NCBI RefSeq assembly: GCF_010092445.1
Contig: NZ_CP048031.1
Location: 3,286,001 to 3,350,000, forward strand
Direction: 5' to 3'
Source: Shewanella sp. Arc9-LZ
GTDB lineage: Bacteria > Pseudomonadota > Gammaproteobacteria > Enterobacterales > Shewanellaceae
Length of the DNA: 64,000 nucleotides
Numbering within the stretch: the stretch's first letter is position 1; each line of letters opens with the position of its first letter. The notes beneath the pieces are model-generated. The model was not told the DNA's origin. It ran no database searches and saw nothing but the letters and a program-made list of their open reading frames with translations. Both the position numbers and the translations under genes were made by a program. Shown here one piece after another: positions 8,465-17,727 of the stretch.

Positions 8465-8903
8465 CAAAAGAAAGGCCGCGACAGTAACTGTCGCGGCCTC
8501 TTGATCTCTTGTTAAGCTTTCCAGCTATAAATGTGCTCCCTGCACCATCCATGCGTATCACTTGCTTCCTGCTCTATCCTTGTTCAATCCTTGATGTTCC
8601 TTGTACAATTAAGTACTTTCCATCTTACTCGATTATCCTTTTACCGAGCCTGCTCCATCCTGAGCGTGTCCTTATATCATCCATGAAATTCTTAACGTAT
8701 CCTGTCGCAAATCATTTGCGTAGAATCTTGCATCCATTGCGCACTATCATCCTGATAATGTTATAAAACTCGCTTAATCCGCTATTGCGTCCATTGAGCA
8801 AGTTTAACGTTTCATCCTGAAACTCAATACCGTCCGTTATTTCCATATACTCATGGTCTTCCAAGACCTCTTTACTACCTTGTAATGTTCCCGTCCTAGG
8901 AAC
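8465..8903 (-). ncRNA. csrB: CsrB-type regulatory RNA (CsrA-sequestering)
   Basis: Seen on the minus strand: about 430 bases with no credible protein, carrying 23 GGA triplets. Several lie in the CAGGATG, CAGGATA or TCAGGATGA context that is the repeat of E. coli CsrB. Others are AAGGA and ATGGA, many placed in small hairpin loops. The 5' end forms GTTCC-TAGGACG-GGAAC, a stem with GGA in the loop, just downstream of a TATTAT -10. The 3' end is a 12-base-pair GC-rich hairpin followed by a T-rich tract. Known: RNAs of this build titrate CsrA/RsmA away from mRNAs and are activated by BarA/UvrY (GacS/GacA); a UvrY-type box lies about 160 bases upstream. I infer the start base; the RNA class is strongly supported. 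Confidence 0.9.
8474..8498 (-). terminator. Terminator of the CsrB-type RNA
   Basis: Perfect dyad GGCCGCGACAGT-A-ACTGTCGCGGCC. On the minus strand it is followed by TTTCTTTTGGTTTTTT, so it works in the direction of the regulatory RNA. Confidence 0.9.
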
Positions 8904-8910
8904 GAGATAA

Positions 8911-8939
8911 ATAATAATTCATTTACCTCTACGTAAACA
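8911..8939 (-). promoter_or_regulatory. Probable csrB promoter
   Basis: On the minus strand TATTAT (8916-8911) lies 7 bases upstream of the proposed start at 8903. A weak -35 (TGTTTA, 8939-8934) stands 17 bases further up. A weak -35 fits an activator-dependent promoter. Confidence 0.55.
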
Positions 8940-9053
8940 GGTACCTCTAAATGATTAAAATACCTCACAGATAACACAAAATTAAATAAACTTTACAATC
9001 AATAACTTAAATATTCAGGAGAAATATTAACCCGTAATAAGGTGATTCGGCTC

Positions 9054-9087
9054 ACACACTTTGTGAGATATATCTCACAGAGTGTGT
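9054..9087. promoter_or_regulatory. GacA/UvrY box upstream of csrB
   Basis: The 18-base palindrome TGTGAGATATATCTCACA (9062-9079) matches the UvrY/GacA recognition pattern TGTAAG-N6-CTTACA, and the E. coli csrB site has the same TGTGAG left half. It is extended by ACACACT and AGTGTGT into a 34-base dyad. Its centre is about 167 bases upstream of the inferred RNA start, similar to the enterobacterial arrangement. The half-sites are 8 apart, so it is not a standard CRP site. Confidence 0.75.
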
Positions 9088-9203
9088 AGCAGAAAAGGTA
9101 AACAACAAGTTAACGATTTTTATATCCACTACACAACATAAGTTAATTTATAATCGAGCAAGTATTCTTGCTCGAAAATAATATAAAAATTTAGTGCGTA
9201 TAC

Positions 9204-10250
9204 TCAGAGATCAAACACTTTCAACTTACGACCTTCTTCAGCACTGGCAATGCCGAGTCCAATAAGTCTCATGACCAAAAGGGCCTGCTCTGCCGTTACT
9301 GGATTTGGGCTGCGAAGACAAATCGCATCGCGAATGCCTTCATAATATGCTTGGTAATTGCCTGGTGTCGTTATGATGTCTTGCTCGATAATCGCGTCTT
9401 TGTGTTTCAGCGATAATTTGCAAGAAAGTGGATCGTTTCCCCACCCCTGAGTTCCAGGCTGCTGACCTGACTTAAGCGCATTCTCCTGCGTATCAAGACC
9501 AAACTTAGTAAAGCTGCCACTAGTGCCATGCACGGTCATACGTGGGCCAGGGTTAGCAACCAATGCACTACCATGAAGAATTACCCGCATTTCGTCATAT
9601 CCCAGCACGGCATGAAACCAGTCATCTGCGACTGCTCCATCACGTTGTTGAGCCAGGTCTAACCACATTGTATTTGGTGTACCAAACAACTGCAGTGCCT
9701 GATCGAGTAAATGCGATCCCAAGTCAAACCACAAACCTCCGCCTAGAGCAGCCGACTCACGCCAGCGCGTTTGAACTTCAGGCCTATAGCGGTCAAAGTG
9801 TGATTCAAAATGTGTCACACGGCCTAGTGAACCTTCGCGCAACACCTTCTGTAACGTCAAAAAATCGGAATCCCAACGGCGATTATGAAATACTGATAGC
9901 AGCCGATCATATTGATGAGCGAGTTTAATAAGCTCCTTACCTTCACTAGTAGTGAGAGTGAATGGCTTATCCAAAACTACGTGCTTACCGGCTGCTAGAG
10001 CCGCTGCCGCAAGAGGAAAATGCGTATCATTGGGAGTTGGAATAACCACCAAATCTATATCAGCGCAGGAAAATAACTCTTCGGGGGATGAGAACACAGC
10101 CAAATCAGGTTGGTCTATATGCACCTTTGCCGGATTGCTGGAGGATATTGCGGCGAGTTGTAGGCCCGATACAGCCTTAATCAATGGTGCATGAAACGTT
10201 TTTGCGGCATAGCCGTAACCAACGATGCCTATTTTGAGTATCTTTGTCAT
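9204..10250 (-). CDS. Gfo/Idh/MocA family oxidoreductase, YdgJ-like
   Basis: NAD(P)-dependent sugar or polyol dehydrogenase of unknown substrate. Seen: 348 residues. An N-terminal Rossmann fold has IGIVGYGYAAKTFHAPL (about 7-23), then PTPNDTHFPLA and the family's central KP motif as VLDKPF. The C-terminal alpha/beta domain includes GGGLWFDLGSHLLDQALQLFG, where the catalytic His lies in related enzymes. The length matches E. coli YdgJ (~346). It stands alone, downstream of nothing obvious on its strand. The sugar PTS cluster that follows suggests, but does not show, a carbohydrate role. Confidence 0.85.
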   Translation of the reverse strand: MTKILKIGIVGYGYAAKTFHAPLIKAVSGLQLAAISSSNPAKVHIDQPDLAVFSSPEELFSCADIDLVVIPTPNDTHFPLAAAALAAGKHVVLDKPFTLTTSEGKELIKLAHQYDRLLSVFHNRRWDSDFLTLQKVLREGSLGRVTHFESHFDRYRPEVQTRWRESAALGGGLWFDLGSHLLDQALQLFGTPNTMWLDLAQQRDGAVADDWFHAVLGYDEMRVILHGSALVANPGPRMTVHGTSGSFTKFGLDTQENALKSGQQPGTQGWGNDPLSCKLSLKHKDAIIEQDIITTPGNYQAYYEGIRDAICLRSPNPVTAEQALLVMRLIGLGIASAEEGRKLKVFDL

Positions 10251-10654
10251 AAATTAATTCCTAGCATGAGCAACCAAAAATTTGATCATCGTCACTACCT
10301 ATAAAAATTGCTCTATTTTGTAAATTCCGTTACATAACAATTTGCTGACCGAAGTGTTAATATTATAAAAATGAATCTGCCTTATTTATGTAAATGCATT
10401 TTTAACCTGTCGGAGTCACAATACCACTGCATAAATATTGTAGTTTGTAAAACTTCAGACTGGGGGGGTCTAGTGGTGTGAGGTATCGATAATTTAATGT
10501 TAGAACGTTGTCTTTATTACTGACACCCGGCAACTTACCAACAAGCTTACAAAGTCTTCAAACCATTTAAATCAATTTTTCAATAACTTACCCTCACCCG
10601 CTTCGGTGGGTTCATCGACATATTACTCATATAAACCTTGAGTATAAAATTATT
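10251..10654. other. Intergenic region, no gene seen
   Basis: About 400 bases between the oxidoreductase start and the terminator of the PTS operon. I see no coding frame, RNA or repeat. A short ACCCGC-TTCG-GTGGGT hairpin lies near 10590-10610 with no T-run. The oxidoreductase promoter must lie at the left side of this stretch. Confidence 0.5.
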
Positions 10655-10684
10655 AAAAAGCCCCATCATTTCTGATGAGGCTTA
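10655..10684 (-). terminator. Terminator of the PTS operon
   Basis: On the minus strand TAAGCCTCATCA-GAAA-TGATGGGGCTTTTTA forms a stem followed by T-run, 136 bases downstream of the EIIBC stop codon. Confidence 0.75.
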
Positions 10685-10819
10685 TTCTGCTCTACGCTAA
10701 TCGAACACTTTCCTAAAAAGCCTTTTCAAATTCAATTGTTGGCTATTCAACATGTGGTCAATACTGTCATCATATTTTAATACTCATACATCTGACTGCA
10801 TCACCTCTCCTTAACAGCT

Positions 10820-12571
10820 TCAGTCGGCAAAAGTCTCATTTAACACGCTGGCTAGTCCTGTTGTATTCATACTAAAAATTAAATGAACCAAGTTCGGATT
10901 TAAAACCAACACAGCTTCAATGCCATGGGCTTGAAGGGCGGTACTGTCTAATAGACTGGCATCTTTCACTTCTAAGCGTAAACGATTATCAGCAATAGCA
11001 CGACATGAACTCACGTCACCCAATAGTGGCAGGATGGCTTGAGCTTGCTCGCGATCCTTTGCTGAAATGTTAACCGTTGCTGTTGCTATTACAGGCGTGG
11101 GAGTCGCAGCAAGATAGCCACCTGACGCGAGCATTTCATCAATTTCGGTACGTGACACTTCGGCGATAGTCCCCACAATAGCTTGTACCGCACTTCCCGA
11201 AATCAACACGCCACTGGCGCCTAACTGCTTCAATCTAGCTTGATCCACTTTACTTGTATCGCGCACATCCATCCGTAAGCGGGTAATACAAGAATCCACA
11301 TTGACTAGGTTCTCTGGTCCGCCGAAGGCTTCGATAAAGTTACGCGCTCTTTCTGTCCCTTCTGATGAGACTAGCTCTAATTCGACATCCATTCGGCCTG
11401 GCGTTTTCAAGTCGAACTTCAAAATTAAGAATCTAAACACCACGTAATACAGCGCCGCATAAATGAGACCTAACACCACCAGCAACCAGATTTTTTGCGA
11501 ATGACCTGAAAGAACAAGAAAGTCGATCAAACCGTGTGAGAAAGAGGTTCCATGAACAACACCAAACATATTTACTAGCACATAAGCAAGACCAGCCATT
11601 AACGCATGTACTACATAAAGTAATGGTGCGGCAAATAAGAATGCAAACTCAATGGGTTCAGTAATTCCGGTTAAAAATGCGGTTAACGCTGCCGAAATCA
11701 TGATACTACCGACCATGACACGATTTTCTGGGCGGGCAGTATGCCAAATCGCCATTGCAGCAGCAGGTAAACCAAACATTTTAAACAAATAGCCTCCCGC
11801 AAGTTGACCGAAGCCATTACCAGCAGCTCGACTCGCATCGTCTGCTTGCAAATAACACGTCAGTACGCCAGTTGCAGGTTTACCTAAACTGTCAACACAA
11901 TTGCCCGCTTCGAAGAAGAAAGGTACGTTCCATACATGGTGTAAACCGGCTGGAATTAACGAACGCTCAACCACACCATAAATACCAAAAGCTAATGTTG
12001 GATTTTGATATGCCGCCCAATGGGAAAATGCAGCAATAGCATTGCCTATCGGAGGCCAAATGAACGATAAGATAACTCCCGCAAAGATCGCTCCAAAACC
12101 AGTAATAATAGGCACACTTCGTTTACCTGAGAAGAATCCAAGATATGAAGGTAATTGAATTTTAAAAAAACGGTTAAAGGTCGCTGCAGCAATAGCACCG
12201 GCAATCATACCGCCAAACACGCCCACATCAGTACCAGGTTCAAGTACGCCGATGGTTTTAACCATGATGGCATATCCCACTAAGGCCGCCATAGCAGCCA
12301 CACCATCATTTTTAGCAAATCCTAACGCGATACCTATCGCGAATAGCAATCCCATATTGCTAAAAATGGCTTCGCCCGCTTGTACCATTAACACATTGAC
12401 GATATCGGGGAGCACACTAAAACCTGCGCTCCCAACGCCTAATAAGATACCCGCCACGGGTAATACGGAAACCGGCAACATGACCGATTTGCCCACTTTT
12501 TGTAAAACCGAAAATGCGCCACTCATCATAGCCTTCTTCGGTTTAGCTGCTGTTATTGTTTTAGATGTCAT
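10820..12571 (-). CDS. PTS glucose/GlcNAc-family EIIBC with a second, degenerate EIIB domain
   Basis: Inner-membrane sugar permease and phosphotransferase. Seen: 583 residues. EIIC occupies about 20-390 with [16 protein letters not shown] and [10 protein letters not shown], and the linker ends LKTPGR. EIIB (about 405-485) has its phosphorylated Cys in CITRLR (Cys428). After a linker of Pro/Thr/Ala comes a second EIIB-like unit (about 505-583) whose matching site reads ADNRLR, so the Cys is replaced by Ala. It lies 37 bases downstream of the EIIA-HPr-EI gene and is surely in its operon. Known: Pseudomonas NagE pairs with NagF in the same way; the HHVWN segment leans to the glucose branch, so the sugar stays open. 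Confidence 0.87.
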   Translation of the reverse strand: MTSKTITAAKPKKAMMSGAFSVLQKVGKSVMLPVSVLPVAGILLGVGSAGFSVLPDIVNVLMVQAGEAIFSNMGLLFAIGIALGFAKNDGVAAMAALVGYAIMVKTIGVLEPGTDVGVFGGMIAGAIAAATFNRFFKIQLPSYLGFFSGKRSVPIITGFGAIFAGVILSFIWPPIGNAIAAFSHWAAYQNPTLAFGIYGVVERSLIPAGLHHVWNVPFFFEAGNCVDSLGKPATGVLTCYLQADDASRAAGNGFGQLAGGYLFKMFGLPAAAMAIWHTARPENRVMVGSIMISAALTAFLTGITEPIEFAFLFAAPLLYVVHALMAGLAYVLVNMFGVVHGTSFSHGLIDFLVLSGHSQKIWLLVVLGLIYAALYYVVFRFLILKFDLKTPGRMDVELELVSSEGTERARNFIEAFGGPENLVNVDSCITRLRMDVRDTSKVDQARLKQLGASGVLISGSAVQAIVGTIAEVSRTEIDEMLASGGYLAATPTPVIATATVNISAKDREQAQAILPLLGDVSSCRAIADNRLRLEVKDASLLDSTALQAHGIEAVLVLNPNLVHLIFSMNTTGLASVLNETFAD

Positions 12572-12608
12572 AATACAACCTTAGAAATTTTAATAGATTA
12601 CCAAGTGA

Positions 12609-15200
12609 TCAACGTTTTTCAATATCGCCTTTAACGGCAAGTAACGTATTAGGATCTCGCATTAATGCTCGAACATCTTTGGCATCTGCACAGCTCATCG
12701 CTTTAGCAGCTATAAGCTGACACGCTTGCTGATTTAAATGACGCACTTGATGCTTCACTTCTGGAATTGAAGGCACACTCACAGACAGTTCATCAATACC
12801 TAAGCCGACCAAAATAGGCACAGCATCTTTTTCGCCGGCCAATCCACCACAAATGCCAGCCCATTTACCTTTGGCATGCGCGGCCTTAACCGTCATATCG
12901 ATCAGGCGTAATACTGCAGGATGCAATCCATCAGCAATGGCGGCTAACTTAGGGTGTCCACGATCAATCGCTAAGGTATATTGAGTCAAATCATTAGTAC
13001 CAATAGAGAAAAAGTCGACATGTTCAGCCAACACATCTGCCATCACGGCAGCCGATGGCACTTCAATCATGATGCCAATTTGGATCCCACTAATATCGAT
13101 AGCCAATTTTTCGGCTTCTTCTTTTACAACTTGTTTGGCTAACTTAAGCTCAAACAAAGACGCTACCATCGGGAACATAATGCGTAAGTTGCCCGCCTCA
13201 GCCGCTTTTAATAGCGCGCGAACTTGTTGTCGTAATACTGCAGGCTTATCTAAACCGACACGGATACCACGTTCACCGAGGAATGGATTATCTTCTTTAG
13301 GCAAAGGTAAATAGGCTAACGGCTTATCTCCTCCTACATCTAACGTACGCACAACTAAAGGACGCTGTCCTAACGTTTGCAATACCGCACGATAGACTTG
13401 TTCCTGATCATCCTCTGAAGGTGCAACTGATTGGTCTTGATAAAGGAATTCAGAACGCAATAAACCAACCGCTTCGCCTCCCATTTCAACTAATTTTTGG
13501 GCATCACTGACTTTAGCGATATTACCGGCAATTTCAAATCGCACTCCATCTAAGGTAACGGCTGTCTCATCTTTGTGTGCTAAAGCCAAGGCTTTCTGCT
13601 GCTCAGCGGCATTTTTAATCACATCAAGTTGCGCCATTTCAGCTTCAGTTGGCGACAATAATAGATAACCTTTTGCTGTATCGAGTAACACCTCAGTACC
13701 GTGCAAGGTCATGATCTTAGCTTCAACACCAGCCATAGCAGCAATACCCATTGCTCTAGCTAAAATAGCACTGTGGCTCGATGCCCCTCCTAAAGTGGTG
13801 CAAATGCCTTTAACGAATGCGGGGTTTAGTTTGGCAGTATCTGAAGGGGTTAAATCTTTAGCGACTAAAATAGTATTTTCGGGGAGTTCAGCCGGAATAG
13901 TATCCTGAGACAATCCCGCCATAATGCGTGAAACCCGATTGCCAACGTCGATAAGGTCTGTGGCACGTCCTGCGAGTAATGGGTTTTCCATTCCAGCAAG
14001 TTTGTCCGCTTGGCGACAAATACTCTTACTCCAGGCATAAGGGGCCGACTTACCTTGCTGTAATTCAATAATACAGTCATCGTACAAATCAGGATCTGAC
14101 ATTAGCTCTTGGTGGGCCACAAAAATATCGGCTTTTTGCCCCATATCCTTGTTATGCAGCTCTTCAACCAGTTCGACTAAGGTTTGATTAGCCACCTTCA
14201 TTGCATCGTCTAAAGTTTGCTGTTCAACCTGTGCATCGTCGGCAAAAGTGTCAAACTTAGGCACTTCAGCTTTAATCACGTATAAACGCCCTTTAACTTG
14301 ACCGGGAGATGCCTCCACACCAATCAGCTGACGTGGATCTTGGCTCGTTTGTAGTAGTAGTGATAGTTCGGAAAAAGGATCGAAGTCGCTTTTAACGTTC
14401 TTAGTCACAAGTGAAGCATCGGCGCCCTCTTCACCTAAACCAGTGCTTATCGCCTCAGATAATGCTGCTATTGCCGCTTGCTGATCTTTACCTTTAGCGA
14501 GAATAACAATCTGCTCACCAAAAGCGATGTCTAACCCCATAAGACCAACCACACTTCGAGCATTTGCTTGCTTGCCTGCTTTATCAATCATCACGTCACA
14601 GTCAAATGCTTTAATCGCAGTGACAATGGCAGCAGCAGGCCGAGCATGAATACCGGTAGGATTAATAACCACTATTGGCGCAGAACTGACCATGTCATCT
14701 GACTTTGATACAGCACGAACTTCCGCTGATACCTCTGCACTAAATAACAGATCGCCCGCGTTGACAAATTGTTCAGTCGTTGGTGTTAATGTAATAATTC
14801 TGGTCATATCCGTGAGCAGTATGACGGTACGCAAACTTTTTACACCGCAACCCACTTTATCTAAATCCAGCTCAATCAGTGGCGTTTTAGCTTTTACAGC
14901 ATCACCCACTTTCACTAATGCCTTAAATCCTTCGCCTTTCAATTTAACGGTATCGACACCTATATGAAGCAGAATTTCGATGCCAGTCGCCGTTAATAAA
15001 GTCACGGCATGCTTAGAAGGATGTATTTGAGTAACGGTGGCGTCACATGGGGCGTGAAGAATGTTTTCTGTAGGGTCTATCGCTAATCCATCACCCACCA
15101 TCTTTTGGGAAAATGCGGCATCAGGAACCTGACTCAGTGGACAGCACACCCCCGTAAAAGGGGCCAGCAACTGAATTGTGGTTGAAGTTTTTTTATTCAT
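12609..15200 (-). CDS. PTS multidomain phosphoryl carrier EIIA-HPr-EI
   Basis: Carries phosphate from PEP to the sugar permease. Seen, in order: an EIIA domain of the glucose (Crr) type (about 8-155) with active His in LLHIGVDTVKLKG (His79); HPr (about 173-255) with GIHARPA (His185) and the regulatory-serine region ARSVVGLMGL; EI (about 290-850) with GGASSHSAILA (His476), the PEP-binding LGERGIRV and FFSIGTNDLTQYTLA, and GICGGLAG near the end. All three phosphorylation sites are intact. The 863 residues match NagF-type fusions of Pseudomonas. It is first in a two-gene operon with the EIIBC gene. It would let this sugar route run without the general ptsHI-crr. Confidence 0.92.
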   Translation of the reverse strand: MNKKTSTTIQLLAPFTGVCCPLSQVPDAAFSQKMVGDGLAIDPTENILHAPCDATVTQIHPSKHAVTLLTATGIEILLHIGVDTVKLKGEGFKALVKVGDAVKAKTPLIELDLDKVGCGVKSLRTVILLTDMTRIITLTPTTEQFVNAGDLLFSAEVSAEVRAVSKSDDMVSSAPIVVINPTGIHARPAAAIVTAIKAFDCDVMIDKAGKQANARSVVGLMGLDIAFGEQIVILAKGKDQQAAIAALSEAISTGLGEEGADASLVTKNVKSDFDPFSELSLLLQTSQDPRQLIGVEASPGQVKGRLYVIKAEVPKFDTFADDAQVEQQTLDDAMKVANQTLVELVEELHNKDMGQKADIFVAHQELMSDPDLYDDCIIELQQGKSAPYAWSKSICRQADKLAGMENPLLAGRATDLIDVGNRVSRIMAGLSQDTIPAELPENTILVAKDLTPSDTAKLNPAFVKGICTTLGGASSHSAILARAMGIAAMAGVEAKIMTLHGTEVLLDTAKGYLLLSPTEAEMAQLDVIKNAAEQQKALALAHKDETAVTLDGVRFEIAGNIAKVSDAQKLVEMGGEAVGLLRSEFLYQDQSVAPSEDDQEQVYRAVLQTLGQRPLVVRTLDVGGDKPLAYLPLPKEDNPFLGERGIRVGLDKPAVLRQQVRALLKAAEAGNLRIMFPMVASLFELKLAKQVVKEEAEKLAIDISGIQIGIMIEVPSAAVMADVLAEHVDFFSIGTNDLTQYTLAIDRGHPKLAAIADGLHPAVLRLIDMTVKAAHAKGKWAGICGGLAGEKDAVPILVGLGIDELSVSVPSIPEVKHQVRHLNQQACQLIAAKAMSCADAKDVRALMRDPNTLLAVKGDIEKR

Positions 15201-15434
15201 TGGAACTCCGAATTAAACACTTAACTGCATAATATTAATGTTTTTTATTTTTTGCAGTGAAAATAGTAAAAATGAAAAGCTGCTGCTTACATGATTACTC
15301 ACTACTCCCTTATCAATCTGACTATTAGCACAACTAAATGAACATTTTTAAGGAGACCAACGATTGCCACTCCTTAATGTGTAGGGACGACGATATTCTT
15401 TAGGTAAATATCACGGATAATCGCAGTAAATACC

Positions 15435-15452
15435 TTAGTGATCTGGCACTAA
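15435..15452. promoter_or_regulatory. Possible CRP-like dyad
   Basis: TTAGTG-ATCTGG-CACTAA, a six-base-pair dyad about 240 bases upstream of the EIIA-HPr-EI start. It resembles a poor CRP site (GTGATC/GGCACT). Assignment is weak. Confidence 0.25.
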
Positions 15453-15503
15453 TTTACCAAAGGTAAGATGTGATGTCCCAACCAGATCTCCGAGATATGA
15501 TAT

Positions 15504-15531
15504 TGGTAACAAAATTACTTAATTGTTACCA
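15504..15531. promoter_or_regulatory. Inverted repeat, candidate operator of the PTS operon
   Basis: TGGTAACAA and its exact complement TTGTTACCA are separated by ten bases. It lies in the 497-base gap between the porin stop and the EIIA-HPr-EI start, about 300 bases upstream of the latter. No T-run follows, so an operator is likelier than a terminator. The half-site TGGTAAC resembles those of LacI-family sugar regulators, but no such regulator is encoded in this window. I see nothing else of note in 15201-15697 apart from small TTACC/GGTAA echoes. Confidence 0.5.
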
Positions 15532-15697
15532 GTATCCCAAAACGTTAGCAATCCCCAGCGCAGATTGAAAACGTTACCTCTGTATTTAGCCTTGCGTTTA
15601 TTCATCTATAATCGAATCTAAAACATCTACAATAACGGTTACTTATATTAGCGTTAATTTAAGCTGTTTTAGAGTGCATGTTGTATTTCAGCTTTAG

Positions 15698-16993
15698 TTA
15701 AAATGCAATATCACCTTTGAGAGTGACAACCCAAGCATCATTATTCTCACTGATAGCACCTGGATTATGTATGTACTGAATTTCAGGACGAATAGCAGAA
15801 TACTTAGTCACTTGAAATTTGTAATAGCTAGCAATGACCGTCTCTGTTTCCTGGATAGGCATATAAAGTGCGTGATTGTCATTATAAAGCTGAGCGCTAC
15901 CAGCTATGCTATCGTTCACATGTAGGTATTTAGCGGCTAAGCCCCATTTATCTATCGGACGAGCAGCAAATGGACCTTGATAATTCACCCCCAATGCTAA
16001 TGATTTATCCACAGTAGTGATATCTTGATCGTTCAACGTCCCCATAAGGAACACACTAAGACCGCGGGCAGAATCACCATCTACAGCAGTAACCTGTTGC
16101 TCTGCGACAAAATAAGCGCCATCTTTACTGTCATGTTGACGTGCTTTGCCACCATCAATAATCAAGGGATTACCATCTTGATTGTAGTAAAGATCTTCAC
16201 CTCCAACGGTATCATGCCAATAACCCAGTTTATAAGTACCTGGTAAGTCATTGAGGTTGGGCATCCAAGCAAGTTCTACAGGAATCGTCACTCCCAAAGT
16301 GCCATGAGGACTGCCTAAATTAAGATTTTGACTGTTTTTAAGCCAGCTTGGGTTCATTTGGTAAACCCCGGTCTTTACATACCATTCTGGCGCTAGCTTA
16401 TACTTGACGACACCCGCCCATTGGCTTATAGGCCAGTTGTAAACCGTGGAATTAACATTACCGAATTGGGATCCACAGAATCCAAGATAGGCAAATTCAC
16501 ATTGGAAAGCACCAAATTCAGCGCCAACATTCATACGGCCTAACTTAATATTGAGGTCGCCACTAAGTAGTTTTTGCTCATAATAAAACTCAGAAATACG
16601 GGTCACTCTGCCGCGGCCAAACACTTCTATAGATTGCATTAACTGGCCGATTTCAGCTTTATCATTAATATTCTGGCTCTGCCCACCTCTATTGGTCAGT
16701 GACAAATGGAAGTTGGCATCGGACAAGTCTAATAATTTTTCGAGGTCGAAGTTAACACCAAGAACGGTTTGATCGGCATAACTAGTGGCATGATGTTGGC
16801 CACCTGTTAAGTTGCCTCCGGTTTCGAAGGTATAACCTAAGCTAACGTCGATACCGGCATTATGCATCTGGCTTCGGATACCACCAATATCACCGAACAA
16901 ATAGTTATCCGCGGAGAAATTTTCGGCTTGTACTGAACTACTGCAAATAAGTAACAGTACTGAGGCTGTTATGAGAGAATTTATACTTTTCAT
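15698..16993 (-). CDS. Carbohydrate-selective porin, OprB family
   Basis: Outer-membrane beta-barrel that lets sugars into the periplasm. Seen: a signal peptide ending SSSVQA (about residue 23), then a 410-residue mature part with alternating aromatic strands, the OprB-like opening GDIGGIRSQMHNAGIDVSLGY, central KLGRMNVGAEFGAFQC and QWAGVVKYKLAPEWYVKTGVY, and a last strand ending in Phe (VVTLKGDIAF), as outer-membrane barrels do. It lies upstream of the PTS genes on the same strand after a ~500-base gap, so it is probably part of the same uptake route but separately transcribed. The sugar is unknown. Confidence 0.85.
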   Translation of the reverse strand: MKSINSLITASVLLLICSSSVQAENFSADNYLFGDIGGIRSQMHNAGIDVSLGYTFETGGNLTGGQHHATSYADQTVLGVNFDLEKLLDLSDANFHLSLTNRGGQSQNINDKAEIGQLMQSIEVFGRGRVTRISEFYYEQKLLSGDLNIKLGRMNVGAEFGAFQCEFAYLGFCGSQFGNVNSTVYNWPISQWAGVVKYKLAPEWYVKTGVYQMNPSWLKNSQNLNLGSPHGTLGVTIPVELAWMPNLNDLPGTYKLGYWHDTVGGEDLYYNQDGNPLIIDGGKARQHDSKDGAYFVAEQQVTAVDGDSARGLSVFLMGTLNDQDITTVDKSLALGVNYQGPFAARPIDKWGLAAKYLHVNDSIAGSAQLYNDNHALYMPIQETETVIASYYKFQVTKYSAIRPEIQYIHNPGAISENNDAWVVTLKGDIAF

Positions 16994-17429
16994 TGAATAC
17001 TTCTTTTAGTCAATTGGAAAGCGCATTGCATCGTCAAAAATAAATGCACTATTTGATGTAGCAAAATCGTTATTTTGTTTAAAAAAAATAGTAATTACAA
17101 AACGAGAATACAGTAATTAATTTACATACCAATCTGAATGTGTTGATTATGAGCGCGTGATCTCATGTTGAAAATTGCCACTGTTCTTTCAGACATGCTT
17201 GAATTTAGTTGGCTTTTAGTTTGCATAACAAACAATGTTTCTAACGCAATATAGATTCTAGTGGGAGCGCATAGATGAACAGGATTGCCAACGGATACGT
17301 TGGCAGAAAAACTCACTTGGAAGGAGTTACAGGTGCTAGTGAGGCTATACAGGCCGATGTGAGATGGAGTGATGGAGAGATGGAGTGTTTGCGGTTATGA
17401 GTACCACTTACAAAGAATAAAGCGCAACC
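16994..17429. other. Intergenic region with a doubtful 64-codon frame
   Basis: A minus-strand frame at 17122-17316 is open, but its product (Cys/Met/Ser mix without recognisable motif) and the lack of a ribosome binding site do not support a gene. The porin promoter should lie in 16994-17100. The plus strand at 17320-17390 is purine-rich with repeated GATGGAG. I see no intact gene. Confidence 0.35.
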
Positions 17430-17727
17430 TTACATCTGAGGCCATATCATCATGCCAAATATGTGGGTTTTATTGCTCTTATTGCGGACGATATTGATTG
17501 ACTGATTAACCTGGGCAGTTAACTCACCAACATAGGTGATGAAAGCATCAATCCGAGTAGGTTTATCTATCGATTTGATTCGATTTTGAAGATGCTAATA
17601 ACATCAACATTGCGCCATAATGTACATAAAATTGCATTCCAGCGCGGTGACGAGTGAGCAAGAACTCTATATTTCCATCGAAGGGAAAGTCTTTATCGCG
17701 TAACGATTTGTCGAAACAAATATGAGA
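17430..17727 (-). pseudogene. Decayed coding remnant, family not recognised
   Basis: Directly after the lrgB stop, two minus-strand frames read like protein. The first (from 17727) gives FDKSLRDKDFPFDGNIEFLL and ends in stop near 17560. The second, one frame over, gives IDKPTRIDAFITYVGELTAQ and then NQSINIVRNKSNKTHIFG, ending at 17430. Joined by a frameshift they would make one ~95-residue C-terminal piece. There is no start codon or ribosome binding site. I do not recognise the parent family. Confidence 0.35.

Noticed and set aside
8509..8766. An 85-codon open frame on the plus strand
   Set aside because: It lies antisense to the CsrB-type RNA; its Cys/Pro/Ser-rich product merely reflects the GGA repeats read backwards (TCC).
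9062..9079. The TGTGA...TCACA dyad as a CRP site
   Set aside because: The half-sites are eight bases apart instead of six; the GacA/UvrY box and nearby csrB explain it better.
9563..9928. A 121-codon plus-strand frame
   Set aside because: Antisense to the YdgJ-like oxidoreductase, whose motifs are clear.
17122..17316. A 64-codon minus-strand frame
   Set aside because: No ribosome binding site, no recognisable motif, and it lies among coding debris.
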